A stretch of 64,000 nt of DNA from Brevundimonas sp. LM2 (lineage in GTDB: Bacteria; Pseudomonadota; Alphaproteobacteria; Caulobacterales; Caulobacteraceae), in contig NZ_CP019508.1 in the NCBI RefSeq assembly GCF_002002865.1, positions 744,001 through 808,000 of the forward strand, written 5' to 3'. The position numbers and the translations under genes are program-made. The notes beneath the pieces were generated by a model. It was not told the DNA's origin, made no database searches, and worked only from the letters and a program-made list of their open reading frames with translations. Positions 11,649-21,300 of the stretch are shown here, in pieces. The number at the start of each line of letters is the position of its first letter. The stretch's first letter is position 1.

Positions 11649-12602
11649 GTGTCGCAAGCGAAGCCAAAGGCAGTGATTTCTGTCGAGGCGCAACTCCACT
11701 CAATGGCAACCCAGGCCGGCTACGATCCTCATTTCACAGTGGCTCGCCTTGCATACGGGACCTTTGTTTCTCGTCGGCATCGCTACATGTATGTCGAGAC
11801 GCCGAAGGCTGCCTGCAGTGCGTGGAAAAAGCTCGTAGCAACCGTTGAAGCCACGCCCTTGGATCTGAGCGCACCACCGTATCAGCGTGAAAGCAGGGTC
11901 GGGATGCTGATTCATGAACGGCGCCGTATTGCGATCCCTTCATTGCTGGATGTCAGACCTAAGGAGCGCGGCGCCATTTTGACGGCGGGCTCGGAATGGT
12001 TGGTCTTCGGTATTTGCCGCAATCCCTTCAGTCGGCTTGTGTCTGTCTTCGAAAACAAAGTCCGCAGTAGGGAGCCTGGATACGCCAACGCGCATGCAGA
12101 ATTCGGATCGAAGATGGCAGACGCAGATCCTCAAAGTGCTTTTTCAGCCTACATTCATCAAGTGGTACGAGAAGAAGCTACCAGGATGAACGATGCTCAC
12201 CTTCAGTTGCAAGACACGCTGCTGATGCCGCGATTGATACCCTACACCGGTATTTTCAAGACTGAGGATATGAGTTCAGCCTTAGCAATCTTTACGAATC
12301 AACTGAGATTAAAGGGTTATAAAAAAGGTATCGAGCTGGAACGTCACAATGAAAGTCCTCCCGTGTCATGGAGAAACTACTATGACGAAAAATCGGCGAA
12401 CGTCGTGGCTGATGTATACAGAAAAGACTTTGACGTATTCGGGTATGATGCAGAGGACTGGCAGGGCGGCGTAAAGCCACTTCCAGCATCCCCGGACGAG
12501 ATCTTCTGGCGGCGTTCTACGGCTGAGCGCAATGAAATGATAGAATACCTATATGACGCCCTGGACCAGGCAGGCGTAAAAAAACGCAACGACCAAGCCT
12601 AG
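11649..12602 (+). CDS. Sulfotransferase family protein
   Basis: Predicted PAPS-dependent sulfotransferase of the carbohydrate (Sulfotransfer_2-like) type, 317 residues. The 5'-phosphosulfate loop is VETPKAACSAWKKLV (about 49-63) and the 3'-phosphate site is FGICRNPFSRLVSVFENKV (about 118-136). A late helix (LRLKGYKKG, then NESPPVSWRNYYDEKSANVV around 237-256) is typical of this family. I chose the GTG at 11649 because GGAGGA lies 6 bases upstream (11637-11642); the open frame continues up to 11550 and an internal ATG lies at 11703. In this island it most likely adds sulfate to the exported polysaccharide; the acceptor is unknown. Confidence 0.82.
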   Translation: MSQAKPKAVISVEAQLHSMATQAGYDPHFTVARLAYGTFVSRRHRYMYVETPKAACSAWKKLVATVEATPLDLSAPPYQRESRVGMLIHERRRIAIPSLLDVRPKERGAILTAGSEWLVFGICRNPFSRLVSVFENKVRSREPGYANAHAEFGSKMADADPQSAFSAYIHQVVREEATRMNDAHLQLQDTLLMPRLIPYTGIFKTEDMSSALAIFTNQLRLKGYKKGIELERHNESPPVSWRNYYDEKSANVVADVYRKDFDVFGYDAEDWQGGVKPLPASPDEIFWRRSTAERNEMIEYLYDALDQAGVKKRNDQA

Positions 12603-12790
12603 AAAATTTTGGAGTGTCGTCTTCGATTGGAAGTGCTTGTATTGTCAATCCGTTCGAGCCCGTGAGTGAATACGCCTGAGGCGATGCCCGCGAGCTAGCT
12701 GGTGTCTCGAGCGACGGGGCCGAACAGCCCGGCCGCGCAACTTTAGCCATATGCCCTCCCGCAGACCCCGGAGGCAGTTCAAACCGCCAA

Positions 12791-12848
12791 AGCGGGCGTT
12801 GCTCGTTGTAGTGTCTACGACAAGCCGTCTAAAACGAAGCTGCCCGCT
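12791..12848. other. Possible structured element before fkbM
   Basis: In the 279-bp gap between the sulfotransferase and FkbM genes, outer arms AGCGGGC (12791-12797) and GCCCGCT (12842-12848) enclose an inner hairpin GTTGTAG (12805-12811)/CTACGAC (12815-12821, one G-U pair). It ends 33 bp before the fkbM ATG. It could be a leader structure or chance; no known riboswitch class was recognised. The rest of the gap shows nothing recognisable. Confidence 0.3.
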
Positions 12849-12881
12849 AATGCTGGGCAATGTACGCTGTCAGGATCTACG

Positions 12882-13592
12882 ATGTCACACACCGAACGTT
12901 CGACACCTCAGGGCCGGGGACCCCTTAAGCACCAGGCCTTGGACCTGCTTGTTGCGCGAGGCGTTGAGATTGCTACGATTCTGGATGTCGGAGTTGAACG
13001 CGGAACGCCAGAACTAATACATGCCTTTCCGTCGCTCCTGCACGTGCTGTTCGAGCCGGTTGCCGAGTTCGTGCCTTTTATTGAAGCCGCCTACGCGAAC
13101 GTAGATCATCGGCTTGTACGGATGGCGGTGTCGGATCGGACGGGCGAAGGGACCCTGCAGATTGAGTCGATCATGGGGGGCGAAGTTACGCACAGTGCGC
13201 TGGTGGCCATTGGCACGGAAGGCGAGGCTCAGCGGTCCATTCCGATTACGACATTGGATGACGCGGTCGCCGCGATGGGGCTACAAACCCCCTTCCTCCT
13301 AAAGATCGATATCGACGGACAGGAGCTTCGCGCTCTAGCAGGTGCCTCGAACGTGCTTCTCAACTGTGCTGTCGTCATAGTCGAAGTGCCGGTCTACGAG
13401 TTCTCGCAAAGACTTCGGGTTCTAGAAGCGGCCGGCTTTCGACTCTATGACATCGTCGAGCCTTGCTACTATGATGGATCCTTGTGGCAGGCCGACGCGA
13501 TTTTCATTCGAAACGAGATCCACGCGCAGCACTTTTCCGACCTCCGCAACAAAGGATTTGAGGTCGAGAAATATCAAATGTTTAAAGGATGA
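12882..13592 (+). CDS. FkbM family methyltransferase
   Basis: Predicted SAM-dependent O-methyltransferase of 236 residues. The family core is visible: ATILDVGVERGTPELI (about 31-46, SAM motif I region), HVLFEPVAEFVPF (about 54-66), the ITTLDDAV segment (about 124) and LLKIDIDGQELRALAGA (about 142-158), followed by VVIVEVPVYEF (about 166). Methylation of a sugar hydroxyl during or after polysaccharide synthesis is the usual role of such proteins in glycan clusters. A paralogue lies at 30207-30890; the two share the LDVGxxxGTPELI core and the late DIVEPCYYD block. It stands alone between the sulfotransferase and a convergent methyltransferase gene. Confidence 0.88.
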   Translation: MSHTERSTPQGRGPLKHQALDLLVARGVEIATILDVGVERGTPELIHAFPSLLHVLFEPVAEFVPFIEAAYANVDHRLVRMAVSDRTGEGTLQIESIMGGEVTHSALVAIGTEGEAQRSIPITTLDDAVAAMGLQTPFLLKIDIDGQELRALAGASNVLLNCAVVIVEVPVYEFSQRLRVLEAAGFRLYDIVEPCYYDGSLWQADAIFIRNEIHAQHFSDLRNKGFEVEKYQMFKG

Positions 13593-13655
13593 TGTCTGGA
13601 GAGCCTTCGAATTCCGGCACCTATCTTGCTGATGGTGACCTCTGAGGCCGTAATC

Positions 13656-14369
13656 TTAGGCCGGCTTTCTCATCGAAACGATGGATTGCCAAAAGGCGGC
13701 GTGATGGCTCACATCCGACCCGCTGGTGAACTGCGGACCCTCGAACCCTATCACTTCGGCCCAAGATGAAATCCAGCTCCGCGGTAGGAACGTGTCGAGA
13801 TGGTCGAGCTGATCACCGGATGCCATGGCCTTCGAACGGACAATGAACAGATTCCTGTGCTCTGCATCTTCATATTCAAGAAACGAAAACACGGTTTTGC
13901 CCCCAGGCCGTAGGGCCCTGTAGGTATCCGACAGGTACGCAAAGCATTCCTCCGGCAGGAGGTGGGTGAACACTGACCAGTGGAAGACAATATCCAAAGA
14001 CGCGTCAGGCGCAGCGATAGTGAGGCCGTGATGGATGATAGCCTTAAAACCTGGACACTTCTTTTGAACGTGCAGGACCAGGTCATCGACTATGTCGGCT
14101 CCCGTATACTGCCCCCTCCAGCCGCTGCGCTGTAGAGCCTGAGCAGTCCGGCCTGAACCGCAACCAAGATCATAGAGGTCCATCCCATCAATCAAACCGT
14201 GATGACGGAGCACTTCTACGTGGCCATCCCCTTGTATCGCGAACAACTCCATATTCGTGGAGCCGATGCTTTGAGCCAATGCAAGATCGCGATTTTTCGG
14301 ATGTTCAGACAGCTTATTTGCCACGAGTCGTTTGTACGATTCGAGCGAATGTTTGGCGATTCCATGCAT
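13656..14369 (-). CDS. Class I SAM-dependent methyltransferase
   Basis: A 237-residue methyltransferase with Rossmann motifs: DLYDLGCGSGRTAQAL (about 63-78, motif I), YTGADIVDDLV (about 86), DIVFHWSVFTHLLPEECFAY (about 127-146) and ALRPGGKTVFSFLEYE (about 152, motif III region). The N-terminal 55 residues are helical. The target is unknown; its place among polysaccharide genes suggests a sugar or lipid-carrier substrate. It is downstream of the PhyH-type oxygenase gene on the same strand with a 171-bp gap, so cotranscription is uncertain. It converges with fkbM (63-bp gap). Confidence 0.85.
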   Translation of the reverse strand: MHGIAKHSLESYKRLVANKLSEHPKNRDLALAQSIGSTNMELFAIQGDGHVEVLRHHGLIDGMDLYDLGCGSGRTAQALQRSGWRGQYTGADIVDDLVLHVQKKCPGFKAIIHHGLTIAAPDASLDIVFHWSVFTHLLPEECFAYLSDTYRALRPGGKTVFSFLEYEDAEHRNLFIVRSKAMASGDQLDHLDTFLPRSWISSWAEVIGFEGPQFTSGSDVSHHAAFWQSIVSMRKPA

Positions 14370-14540
14370 AGGGCGACAATGGCCTTGGGTTGGTCAGGCG
14401 GCAAGTCAAACTTGTACACCTGACTGAATCATATGGTTGAGAAAGTCAGGGCCGCGGCCCGGCGCTTCGTTAACCCAGCAATGCAGCCAGGGGGCGGACG
14501 CGTCGTTTAGCACGCACCGTTTAAGCCCGCCGCTTACCGA

Positions 14541-15653
14541 TCAAGTCTCCTCGACTGGGCGGAGCAATCGACCTTCGGCGCGCCCATGCTTCAACCAGTG
14601 CTCGAGGGGATCCTCGCCAACCGCCGCCACATCCGGATTGGCTCGCAAGTAAGCCGAGCCATCGAACCCGCCCGCTTTCACTCGAAGCGGATTGGTCACA
14701 TCGATGAAATCTTCCGGCACCTTCTGGCCGATGTAAAAGTTATCCGACTCTTTTCCGGTTATAATGTTGAACGGCCGGCGAAAGTCTATAACGCCTGCAG
14801 GAACATCAGAATTCATGGGGGTGTAGTAGGCGCAGTCGTCAAAGTAGTAGTGCGTGACCTGAGACCATCTTGTCTTATCGCGATTAGTCTGGACGTCGCC
14901 ACCGTGCAGGAGATTGGCCGACCAGATGAGAGCTTGCCCCTTTTTTATCGCCAGGCGAGTGGGCTCTATACCGCTAGCCTCTACCAAGCGCTCCCACATG
15001 TATTCATAAACAGTTTGGCTTGTATGGTAGCGATCACTGTGCCGATGCCCGATGTGTTCATTGGTATAGATAGGCCATTTGTGTGAGCCGGGGTAGTAGA
15101 TCAAAGGTCCCTGGTCGAGTTCGACGTCTTCGAGCGGTATCCATACGCCACACATAAAACGCTCTGGCATCGATGAAAAATGCACCGAATCCGTATGGTA
15201 GTGCTGCTGTGTTCCCACAGGGAAGTTCAAGGTTTGAAAAGGCCATGCTTGCCGCCCATAAAGCTGCGTCAGCATTTGCAGGATCGTCTCGTTGACAGCA
15301 AGCCGCCGCACGTCGGCGTCGAACTTCCAAGCGTCCTGAATGCGAAGGCCTTCCCCCCGCTCTCGCCAAGCGGCCCAGTCGTATCGACCGGTGAGACTCC
15401 TCTTGATTCTGTCAGCGATCGCGTCGATCTCGCCATCCGGAAAATCAATGATCGCGAAGCCTTTCTCGTTCAGCTGAACCGCATAGTCGTAGACTACGGG
15501 GTCGGTTGTTTCTGGATCAAAAAAATCCTTGAAAAACGGCGACTCGGTATTGGGTACGCCGGGAAGCGGGTTCTTGCGGTTGGGAATCATGCTCAGTCGC
15601 AGTCCAATGCCAAAATCATTGAGGTGCAGGCGTTTAGGCCTGCGTCGTATCAT
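14541..15653 (-). CDS. PhyH-type Fe(II)/2-oxoglutarate oxygenase with a 40-residue glycosyltransferase-type repeat tail
   Basis: A 370-residue phytanoyl-CoA dioxygenase family protein. The iron-binding facial triad is visible as His153-x-Asp155 in QQHYHTDSVHF and His250 in NLLHGGDVQTN. Substrates of such enzymes vary widely, so hydroxylation of a glycan or lipid in this island is only inferred. The tail (328-370) reads FDGSAYLRANPDV, then PLEHWLKHG and AEGR. This is one copy of the same module found about 14 times in the glycosyltransferase at 18372-21671. That link supports a role in the same pathway. The start is uncertain: ATG 15653 or ATG 15590 (MIPNRKNPLPG), neither with a strong ribosome binding site. 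Confidence 0.82.
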   Translation of the reverse strand: MIRRRPKRLHLNDFGIGLRLSMIPNRKNPLPGVPNTESPFFKDFFDPETTDPVVYDYAVQLNEKGFAIIDFPDGEIDAIADRIKRSLTGRYDWAAWRERGEGLRIQDAWKFDADVRRLAVNETILQMLTQLYGRQAWPFQTLNFPVGTQQHYHTDSVHFSSMPERFMCGVWIPLEDVELDQGPLIYYPGSHKWPIYTNEHIGHRHSDRYHTSQTVYEYMWERLVEASGIEPTRLAIKKGQALIWSANLLHGGDVQTNRDKTRWSQVTHYYFDDCAYYTPMNSDVPAGVIDFRRPFNIITGKESDNFYIGQKVPEDFIDVTNPLRVKAGGFDGSAYLRANPDVAAVGEDPLEHWLKHGRAEGRLLRPVEET

Positions 15654-15699
15654 GAGATGCGGACGGTGTCCTCCGCTTCATAGCCGTTTTTTTGGTGCG

Positions 15700-18177
15700 T
15701 TAGCTCAGCACGGTAGGTCTGGGCGCGTGTCGCGGCGTCACAGGCGAACGACGTCGTTCCGATCTCGGGAACCATACCCGAGCCGGAAAACGCGCATCTC
15801 GTAATGTGCCGGGGCGGTGCGCCGTAACCTGCGATAGTTGCGGGTTGTATGCCGGGTCACCTGCCGCCAAGAAAGAGCGCCACCTTGAAACAAAGAGCGC
15901 TGTATCGCGGGGATGGTCGAGCTCTCCTGACCTCGCGCGGGTTGCTGATTCGTGATGATAAAGGACCGTACGGCCATCGTTTAAGATCCGATAGCCGGAC
16001 TCCCGCACGCGAAGGCACAGATCCGTGTCGTTGAAGCCGATCGCCAGTTCCTCATCGAAACCCTGCACTGCACGAAACACTTCGCAGCGCATTATCATGC
16101 AAGCTGCCGTGACGGCTGAGTATTCTCGAGTTGACGCAAGGCTGTGGTCGCGGCCAGGCCGTCGATTACCGTCAAAATCTTCGAGCTGCTCATATCTATG
16201 AGCGTGATCCGCCGCGCCAGAAAGTCCAACAACAACTCCGGAGTGCTGAATACGGCGATCGGCGTAGATCAGGTTGGCGCCCACGATTCCGATTTCTTCT
16301 CTTGCTGCCAGGCTAGCGATCCGACCAAGCCAGCCGGGTTCTATCGCTTCAATGTCGTTGTTCATGAATAATACAAAATCATGATCTCTCCCAAAACGTT
16401 CGAATGCGACGTTATTCATTCGGGCGAAGTTGAAGGCTCCAGAATAGGGCATTATCTCCACCCTGCCTTTGATGCTGTCCAAATAGGTTGTGGTGTCGGT
16501 CTCATCGGACTGGTGATCGATGACGACGATATCTATTCTCAGGTCGCCGCAGGTGCGCCAGACTGAATCAAGGCACGTTCTCAATAGATCGGCCCGATTT
16601 CTAGTCGGAACGATTATGAGGATCGAGCCTGCGGGCCGGGGATAGGTGACCATGAAGCCGTGCTCCTGATCGTTTACGCCAACGCTGCCGGTTGAGCGCG
16701 ACCGCCGAAGGTGACCGGCAATGGCCCGCACCATCGCGGGCCGGTCACCTTCAGGAATCGAAATCGGAGAAGCCCTGCAGAGGACGGCAGGTATGTGCCC
16801 TACGGCCTTCGTTTCCTCTACGGCCCGCAAAGTTAGATCAAACAGTAGAATGGATTCGATAGGTTCAACAAGCGAAGATAATAGGTATTTTAGTAGGCTG
16901 GCTTCAAAACATACTAGGTCGAGAAAATACGGATAAGAGTGAAGGTAGTCTAGGCTAAAGGATGGACGTAAACTGAAGTGCGATACACTATCAAAAGCTG
17001 ATTCCATGACGGCGGTATCGGCATAAGAAATCTGGCAGGTGTCTGTTGTAACATCAAGTAGTCGGTAAACTGTTTCTGGTTCAAGCCTAATAGGCCGATC
17101 TATCAGCACTATCGCGTCGCCCACGGCCTGGCTCGCCGCGATCGCTAATCTAGATATCGCTGTTTCTGCATCCGGGACGACCACGCGGCGCACGCGTGAA
17201 TCGTTTCCAGCCGCGTCTTCCAGAACGCCCACCAGATCTGTGGGAGTCCCGCTATCGCTGATCCAGATGGCCTCCCAGCGATTGCACCACTGGCTACGGA
17301 GGTCTTTAAGCAGGCCTAACAAAGCGGGTGTATTCTGCCTATCAAGGGTCAGGATAAATGTAAGTGACCGGTCGCCGACCTCGCGCGCACAGCCAGCGCG
17401 AAGAATATCGATAACGTCATCTGTAAGGTCGTCATTGCGCGTCCGCCAAGTCTCGATCGCGGAGACATGATTCACCGTCAACGATGCCGGAGAGAGCGGT
17501 ACTTTCCCACGCTTGGTTCGCGCTCTGATAACGTCTCCAAAACTGACCCTGTCATCGATATCGACCATAAAGCCGCTGGGTTGGCGCTCCGGTCCCCCCG
17601 TAACGTCGTGTGCGCGGTGGATATTCGCGCGAACTGTCGCCAGGAGCTCATCGCCGCGGAAAATTTCGACATCAACGGGATCATCCGGGAAATCCAGGTC
17701 GACCGCCCAGCCGGTTAGAAGGCCGTTTGTGAACCCATCAATGATACCGCCGCGGCCAGGTGAGTTGGACGATGACAGGATCTCCGATTCTGCTGCGACA
17801 TTTCCATCGAGTGAATAACTTGCCCGATAGCACGACATCGCAGACTGGAAATCGCCGCGAGATTTGGCCAGGTGGCCCCTATGCAACCAAAGGTCCGAGT
17901 CGTCGGCGTTAATTGCCGCCGCGCTCCGATAAGCTTTGTCGGCCTCTTCCCAACAGGACTGCTCGCGATAGGCGTGGCCAGCCTGCACCCATATAGCGAA
18001 ATCGTTGGGGTATCGAGCGAGATGGTGCCCATATGCTAGGCTTGCTGCCTGCCAATCTTGACGATCTCGCGCCTGGTCGCCCAGTTGTCTGTTGTCGATG
18101 CCTCTCGGGCGAACGATCATGAAGCGTTTGGCGCGCCGGAGGATTGAGGCAATCTTCATATTTGGTCGTCTCGTCAT
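15700..18177 (-). CDS. Multidomain glycosyltransferase: TPR + sugar-binding-like domain + GT2
   Basis: An 825-residue protein. Residues about 25-135 are TPR-like helices (QLGDQARDRQDWQAASLAYG, YRSAAAINADDSDLWLHRG). Residues about 145-240 are a beta-domain beginning IIDGFTNGLLTGWAVDLD, a type often attached to large glycosyltransferases. A degenerate transferase-like half (about 265-480) lacks a clear DxD. A complete GT2 domain follows (about 520-770) with ILIIVPTRNRADLLRTCLDS, VVIDHQSDE, FARMNNVAFE and LFMNNDIEAI; FNDTDLCLRVRESGYRI carries the catalytic-base region. It is related to the 705-residue enzyme at 41134-43248. No membrane span, so it is cytoplasmic or peripheral. Start ATG 18177; ATG 18159 is an alternative. 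Confidence 0.88.
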   Translation of the reverse strand: MTRRPNMKIASILRRAKRFMIVRPRGIDNRQLGDQARDRQDWQAASLAYGHHLARYPNDFAIWVQAGHAYREQSCWEEADKAYRSAAAINADDSDLWLHRGHLAKSRGDFQSAMSCYRASYSLDGNVAAESEILSSSNSPGRGGIIDGFTNGLLTGWAVDLDFPDDPVDVEIFRGDELLATVRANIHRAHDVTGGPERQPSGFMVDIDDRVSFGDVIRARTKRGKVPLSPASLTVNHVSAIETWRTRNDDLTDDVIDILRAGCAREVGDRSLTFILTLDRQNTPALLGLLKDLRSQWCNRWEAIWISDSGTPTDLVGVLEDAAGNDSRVRRVVVPDAETAISRLAIAASQAVGDAIVLIDRPIRLEPETVYRLLDVTTDTCQISYADTAVMESAFDSVSHFSLRPSFSLDYLHSYPYFLDLVCFEASLLKYLLSSLVEPIESILLFDLTLRAVEETKAVGHIPAVLCRASPISIPEGDRPAMVRAIAGHLRRSRSTGSVGVNDQEHGFMVTYPRPAGSILIIVPTRNRADLLRTCLDSVWRTCGDLRIDIVVIDHQSDETDTTTYLDSIKGRVEIMPYSGAFNFARMNNVAFERFGRDHDFVLFMNNDIEAIEPGWLGRIASLAAREEIGIVGANLIYADRRIQHSGVVVGLSGAADHAHRYEQLEDFDGNRRPGRDHSLASTREYSAVTAACMIMRCEVFRAVQGFDEELAIGFNDTDLCLRVRESGYRILNDGRTVLYHHESATRARSGELDHPRDTALFVSRWRSFLAAGDPAYNPQLSQVTAHRPGTLRDARFPARVWFPRSERRRSPVTPRHAPRPTVLS

Positions 18178-18371
18178 CCTGATCGGAGCGTCGCGTCGGC
18201 GTAGCGCTCCTGTCCCTCAGGTCAAGCGGAGTCCTGACCTCACAGGCTTATAGCCATTGCAAAAATTGCATATCGCTTGTGCGGGCGCGAAGCGGAAGTT
18301 AGGATTCTGCGGCGATGTTCGGTGTGCCCGAAGCGGCCGCCGACAGGCCAATAAACCTATGTGGGGATACG

Positions 18372-21300
18372 ATGCGTCTGACAAAGAAGGCGGCGAAGCT
18401 CTTTGGAGCATTCAAGCGCCGCATTCATCCGGGCGCGAGAGTGACGGTTCGGTCTCCAGAAGACCTGTTTGATCAAGATTGGTATCTCGCTCGCTACCCG
18501 GATGTGGCCGCGGCGGGGATAGCAGCCTACGAACATTATTCTAATCAAGGCTGGAAGGAGCGCCGTGCGCCCCACCCGATGATCAGCCCAGATTGGCTCG
18601 CCCGTGAGTATCCACTCTCCAAAGACGAGAATCCGTTGATATGGTATGTTCGAGAGAGTACTCGCAAAAATTTGCTACTTACGCCAGCCTTCAATGGTAA
18701 AGTCTATAAGACGTCGAATGCCGATCTCGGCGGCGTCTCAAATCCGCTAGCGCATTTCCTGAAACACGGGTGGCGTGAAGGTCGCCGCGCCAGCCACGCG
18801 TTCGATCCGTTGGCATACCGAAAACACAATCCCGATTCGCCTCAAGACGCCGGACTGGCCATGGCGGAATGGGCCCAGGAAGGGTTTCCGGTGCTAGATG
18901 CACACCTTCTGGAACTGGCCGCCTTGGGTCCCCCGCGGTGGGATCCCGAAGATGTCTATTCCTTTGGCTTCGACCGAAAGTGGTATGAAAGCCAATATCC
19001 CGAAGCTTCTACGTCGGACGGCGATCCACTTAGTCACTATCTCAAACGTGGGTGGAAAGAGGGGCGATCTCCTCATCCGATGATCAATCCAGCGTGGATA
19101 CGTTCTCGCTACCCTGATGCGAGCAACGTGGAGTTGATCGTATGGCTCTTTGGGCCGGGATCGACCATACGGAACTTCTGTCCCATCTTCGATGCCGCCA
19201 CCTATGCCGATAGCAATCCTGATCTAGCCTCGTTGCATAGGCCGGTTGAACATTTCATGGCAGGCGGGTGGCGCGAGCATCGCGTCACGCACCCGGTTTT
19301 CCGCGAACTTCACTACTTGATGGCGCATTCCGATGTCGCGTCGGCGGGAGTTCGTGCGGCAGAACATTTTGTTCAATCCGGGGTGACCGAAGGCAGGGCC
19401 ATGTCACCCCTCTTCTGGCCCGACTGGTATGCGGATCAAGCCGGGCTCCCCAAGGGTGATCAGATTTCCTTGCTTGGGCACTATCTGAAGGAGGGGTTTT
19501 TATCGGGCCGCGAGCCCAACCCTTTCATGGATCGAGAGTGGTACGACCTAACCTTGGCGCCGCGGACACGTGGTGACGTCTCGCCTCTGCAGCATATGCT
19601 GGCTGACACCGGGCCCAATCCGGCCAGTCCTCATCCTCTCTTCGATGCGGAATTCTATGGTGCGGCTCTTGAGGTGCCGCTTGCCCATGTCGATCGCTAC
19701 GCACACTTCCTTGCCGAGGGCGATCGCGACGGTCGATCCAGCCATCCTTTGTTCGATGCCGACTTCTATCGCCAGGGGAACGCCGACGTCTCCGCATCAG
19801 ATTTTGGGCCGCAGCTCCATTATGTACTGATCGGCGCCCCAGAGCAGCGGTGGCCAAACCCGATGTTCGATCCAGAGCATTATGTCTGGAACAGCCCGAC
19901 GCCAGACGCCGCTAGGAGGGGCGGTTTGATGCACTACGTCCGCAGTCCGCGGAATGCGCGTCATCCTCACCCATTGTTCGACGCGTCGGCATATGCGGCC
20001 CATGCCGGCGGCCGATTGGGCGGCATGCATCCTCTGGTTCATTACCTCACGACCAGCTCCAACTTGGACGCTCTGTTGGTGGAAGGCAAAAAGACAGGCG
20101 TTCCGACGCATCGACCCATTCGCACCGGCTTTGAAAGCCGTAGGGCACCGGTCATTGAACGTTCGGAACTCGTATCCGTCGTGATGCCGTTGTTTAACTC
20201 CTCAGTAGACCATCTGCGACGCGCGATCGAATCCGTCCTGCTACAAAGCCATCAGGCGTGGGAGTTGATCATGATAGACGATGGATCGACCGAGACGTTA
20301 GGTCGGGAACTAGCGGATCAGTATTCAGCCGCTGACGAGCGTATCGTCCTCACAGTCCTCGACGCAAATCAAGGGATCGCTGGCGCTACTAATCAAGCCT
20401 TGGCATTGGCGAGTGGCGAGTTCGTCGCCTTTCTCGATCACGATGACGTCCTGCATCCGCATGCCATTGCTTTGGCGATGGATCGGCTCGCGGGTTCTGA
20501 CGCAGACGCGTGCTATACTGATCAGTCGTCAATCGGCCCTTCCGGCGAATTCCGCTCGGTTTTCTTTAAGCCGGACTTCTCGCCGACCATGCTTTTGGGC
20601 GTGATGTATATTGGGCACTTGCTGGTTGTCCGGACAGAAACCGTCCGGGCGATGGGCGGCTTTGATCCGGCCTTCAATAGGATTCAAGATTATGAGTTCA
20701 TGCTGAGGCTTTCTGAGAGGTCGTCGGCCATCAACCACATAGCTGACATATTATATCAATGGCGGATGGTGCCCGGCAGCATAGCAGCCGATCCAAACTC
20801 CAAGGGTGCCATCGAGCCGCTTCAGGCCCTCGCGGTGAACGCTCATCTTGAGCGGAGAGGGCTGCCCATAAAGGCGCGTCCTCACGCCGTCTTGCCCCAT
20901 CGCTTGGTTCTCGAGCCAGCTTTCGACAAAGGGTCACGCCGGCCGACTGTAGCGTTTGTCGTTCGAGATCGCGGTTCAGTCGGGAGCAACTCGAACCTGA
21001 TGGAGCAGGTCCTCCAGCAAAATCCAGAGGCCAGCATCAGGCTGGTGGGGGGCGCTGGAACCGATCGAGGCTCTTTGATCGCGGACGTTGAGGATCTACT
21101 GCAGAAAACTGAGGCCGAAGTCATAGTTTACGTCGATGCGGGCATCCACAACTCCACGGCGAACGATTGGCTGGATTACCTGCTGATGCATTTGGCCGAT
21201 GTGAAAGTTTTCGCTGCCGGTCCGCATGTGGTTGATGAGGACGACCGGGTGATAAGCGCGGGTTGGGTGTTGACTTCAACGGGGTTGGCTCCCGCGATGA

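Noticed and set aside
18372..20090. Tandem DNA repeat or CRISPR-like array under the 14 protein repeats
   Set aside because: The repetition is visible only at protein level; the DNA copies are strongly diverged and there are no spacers of equal length.
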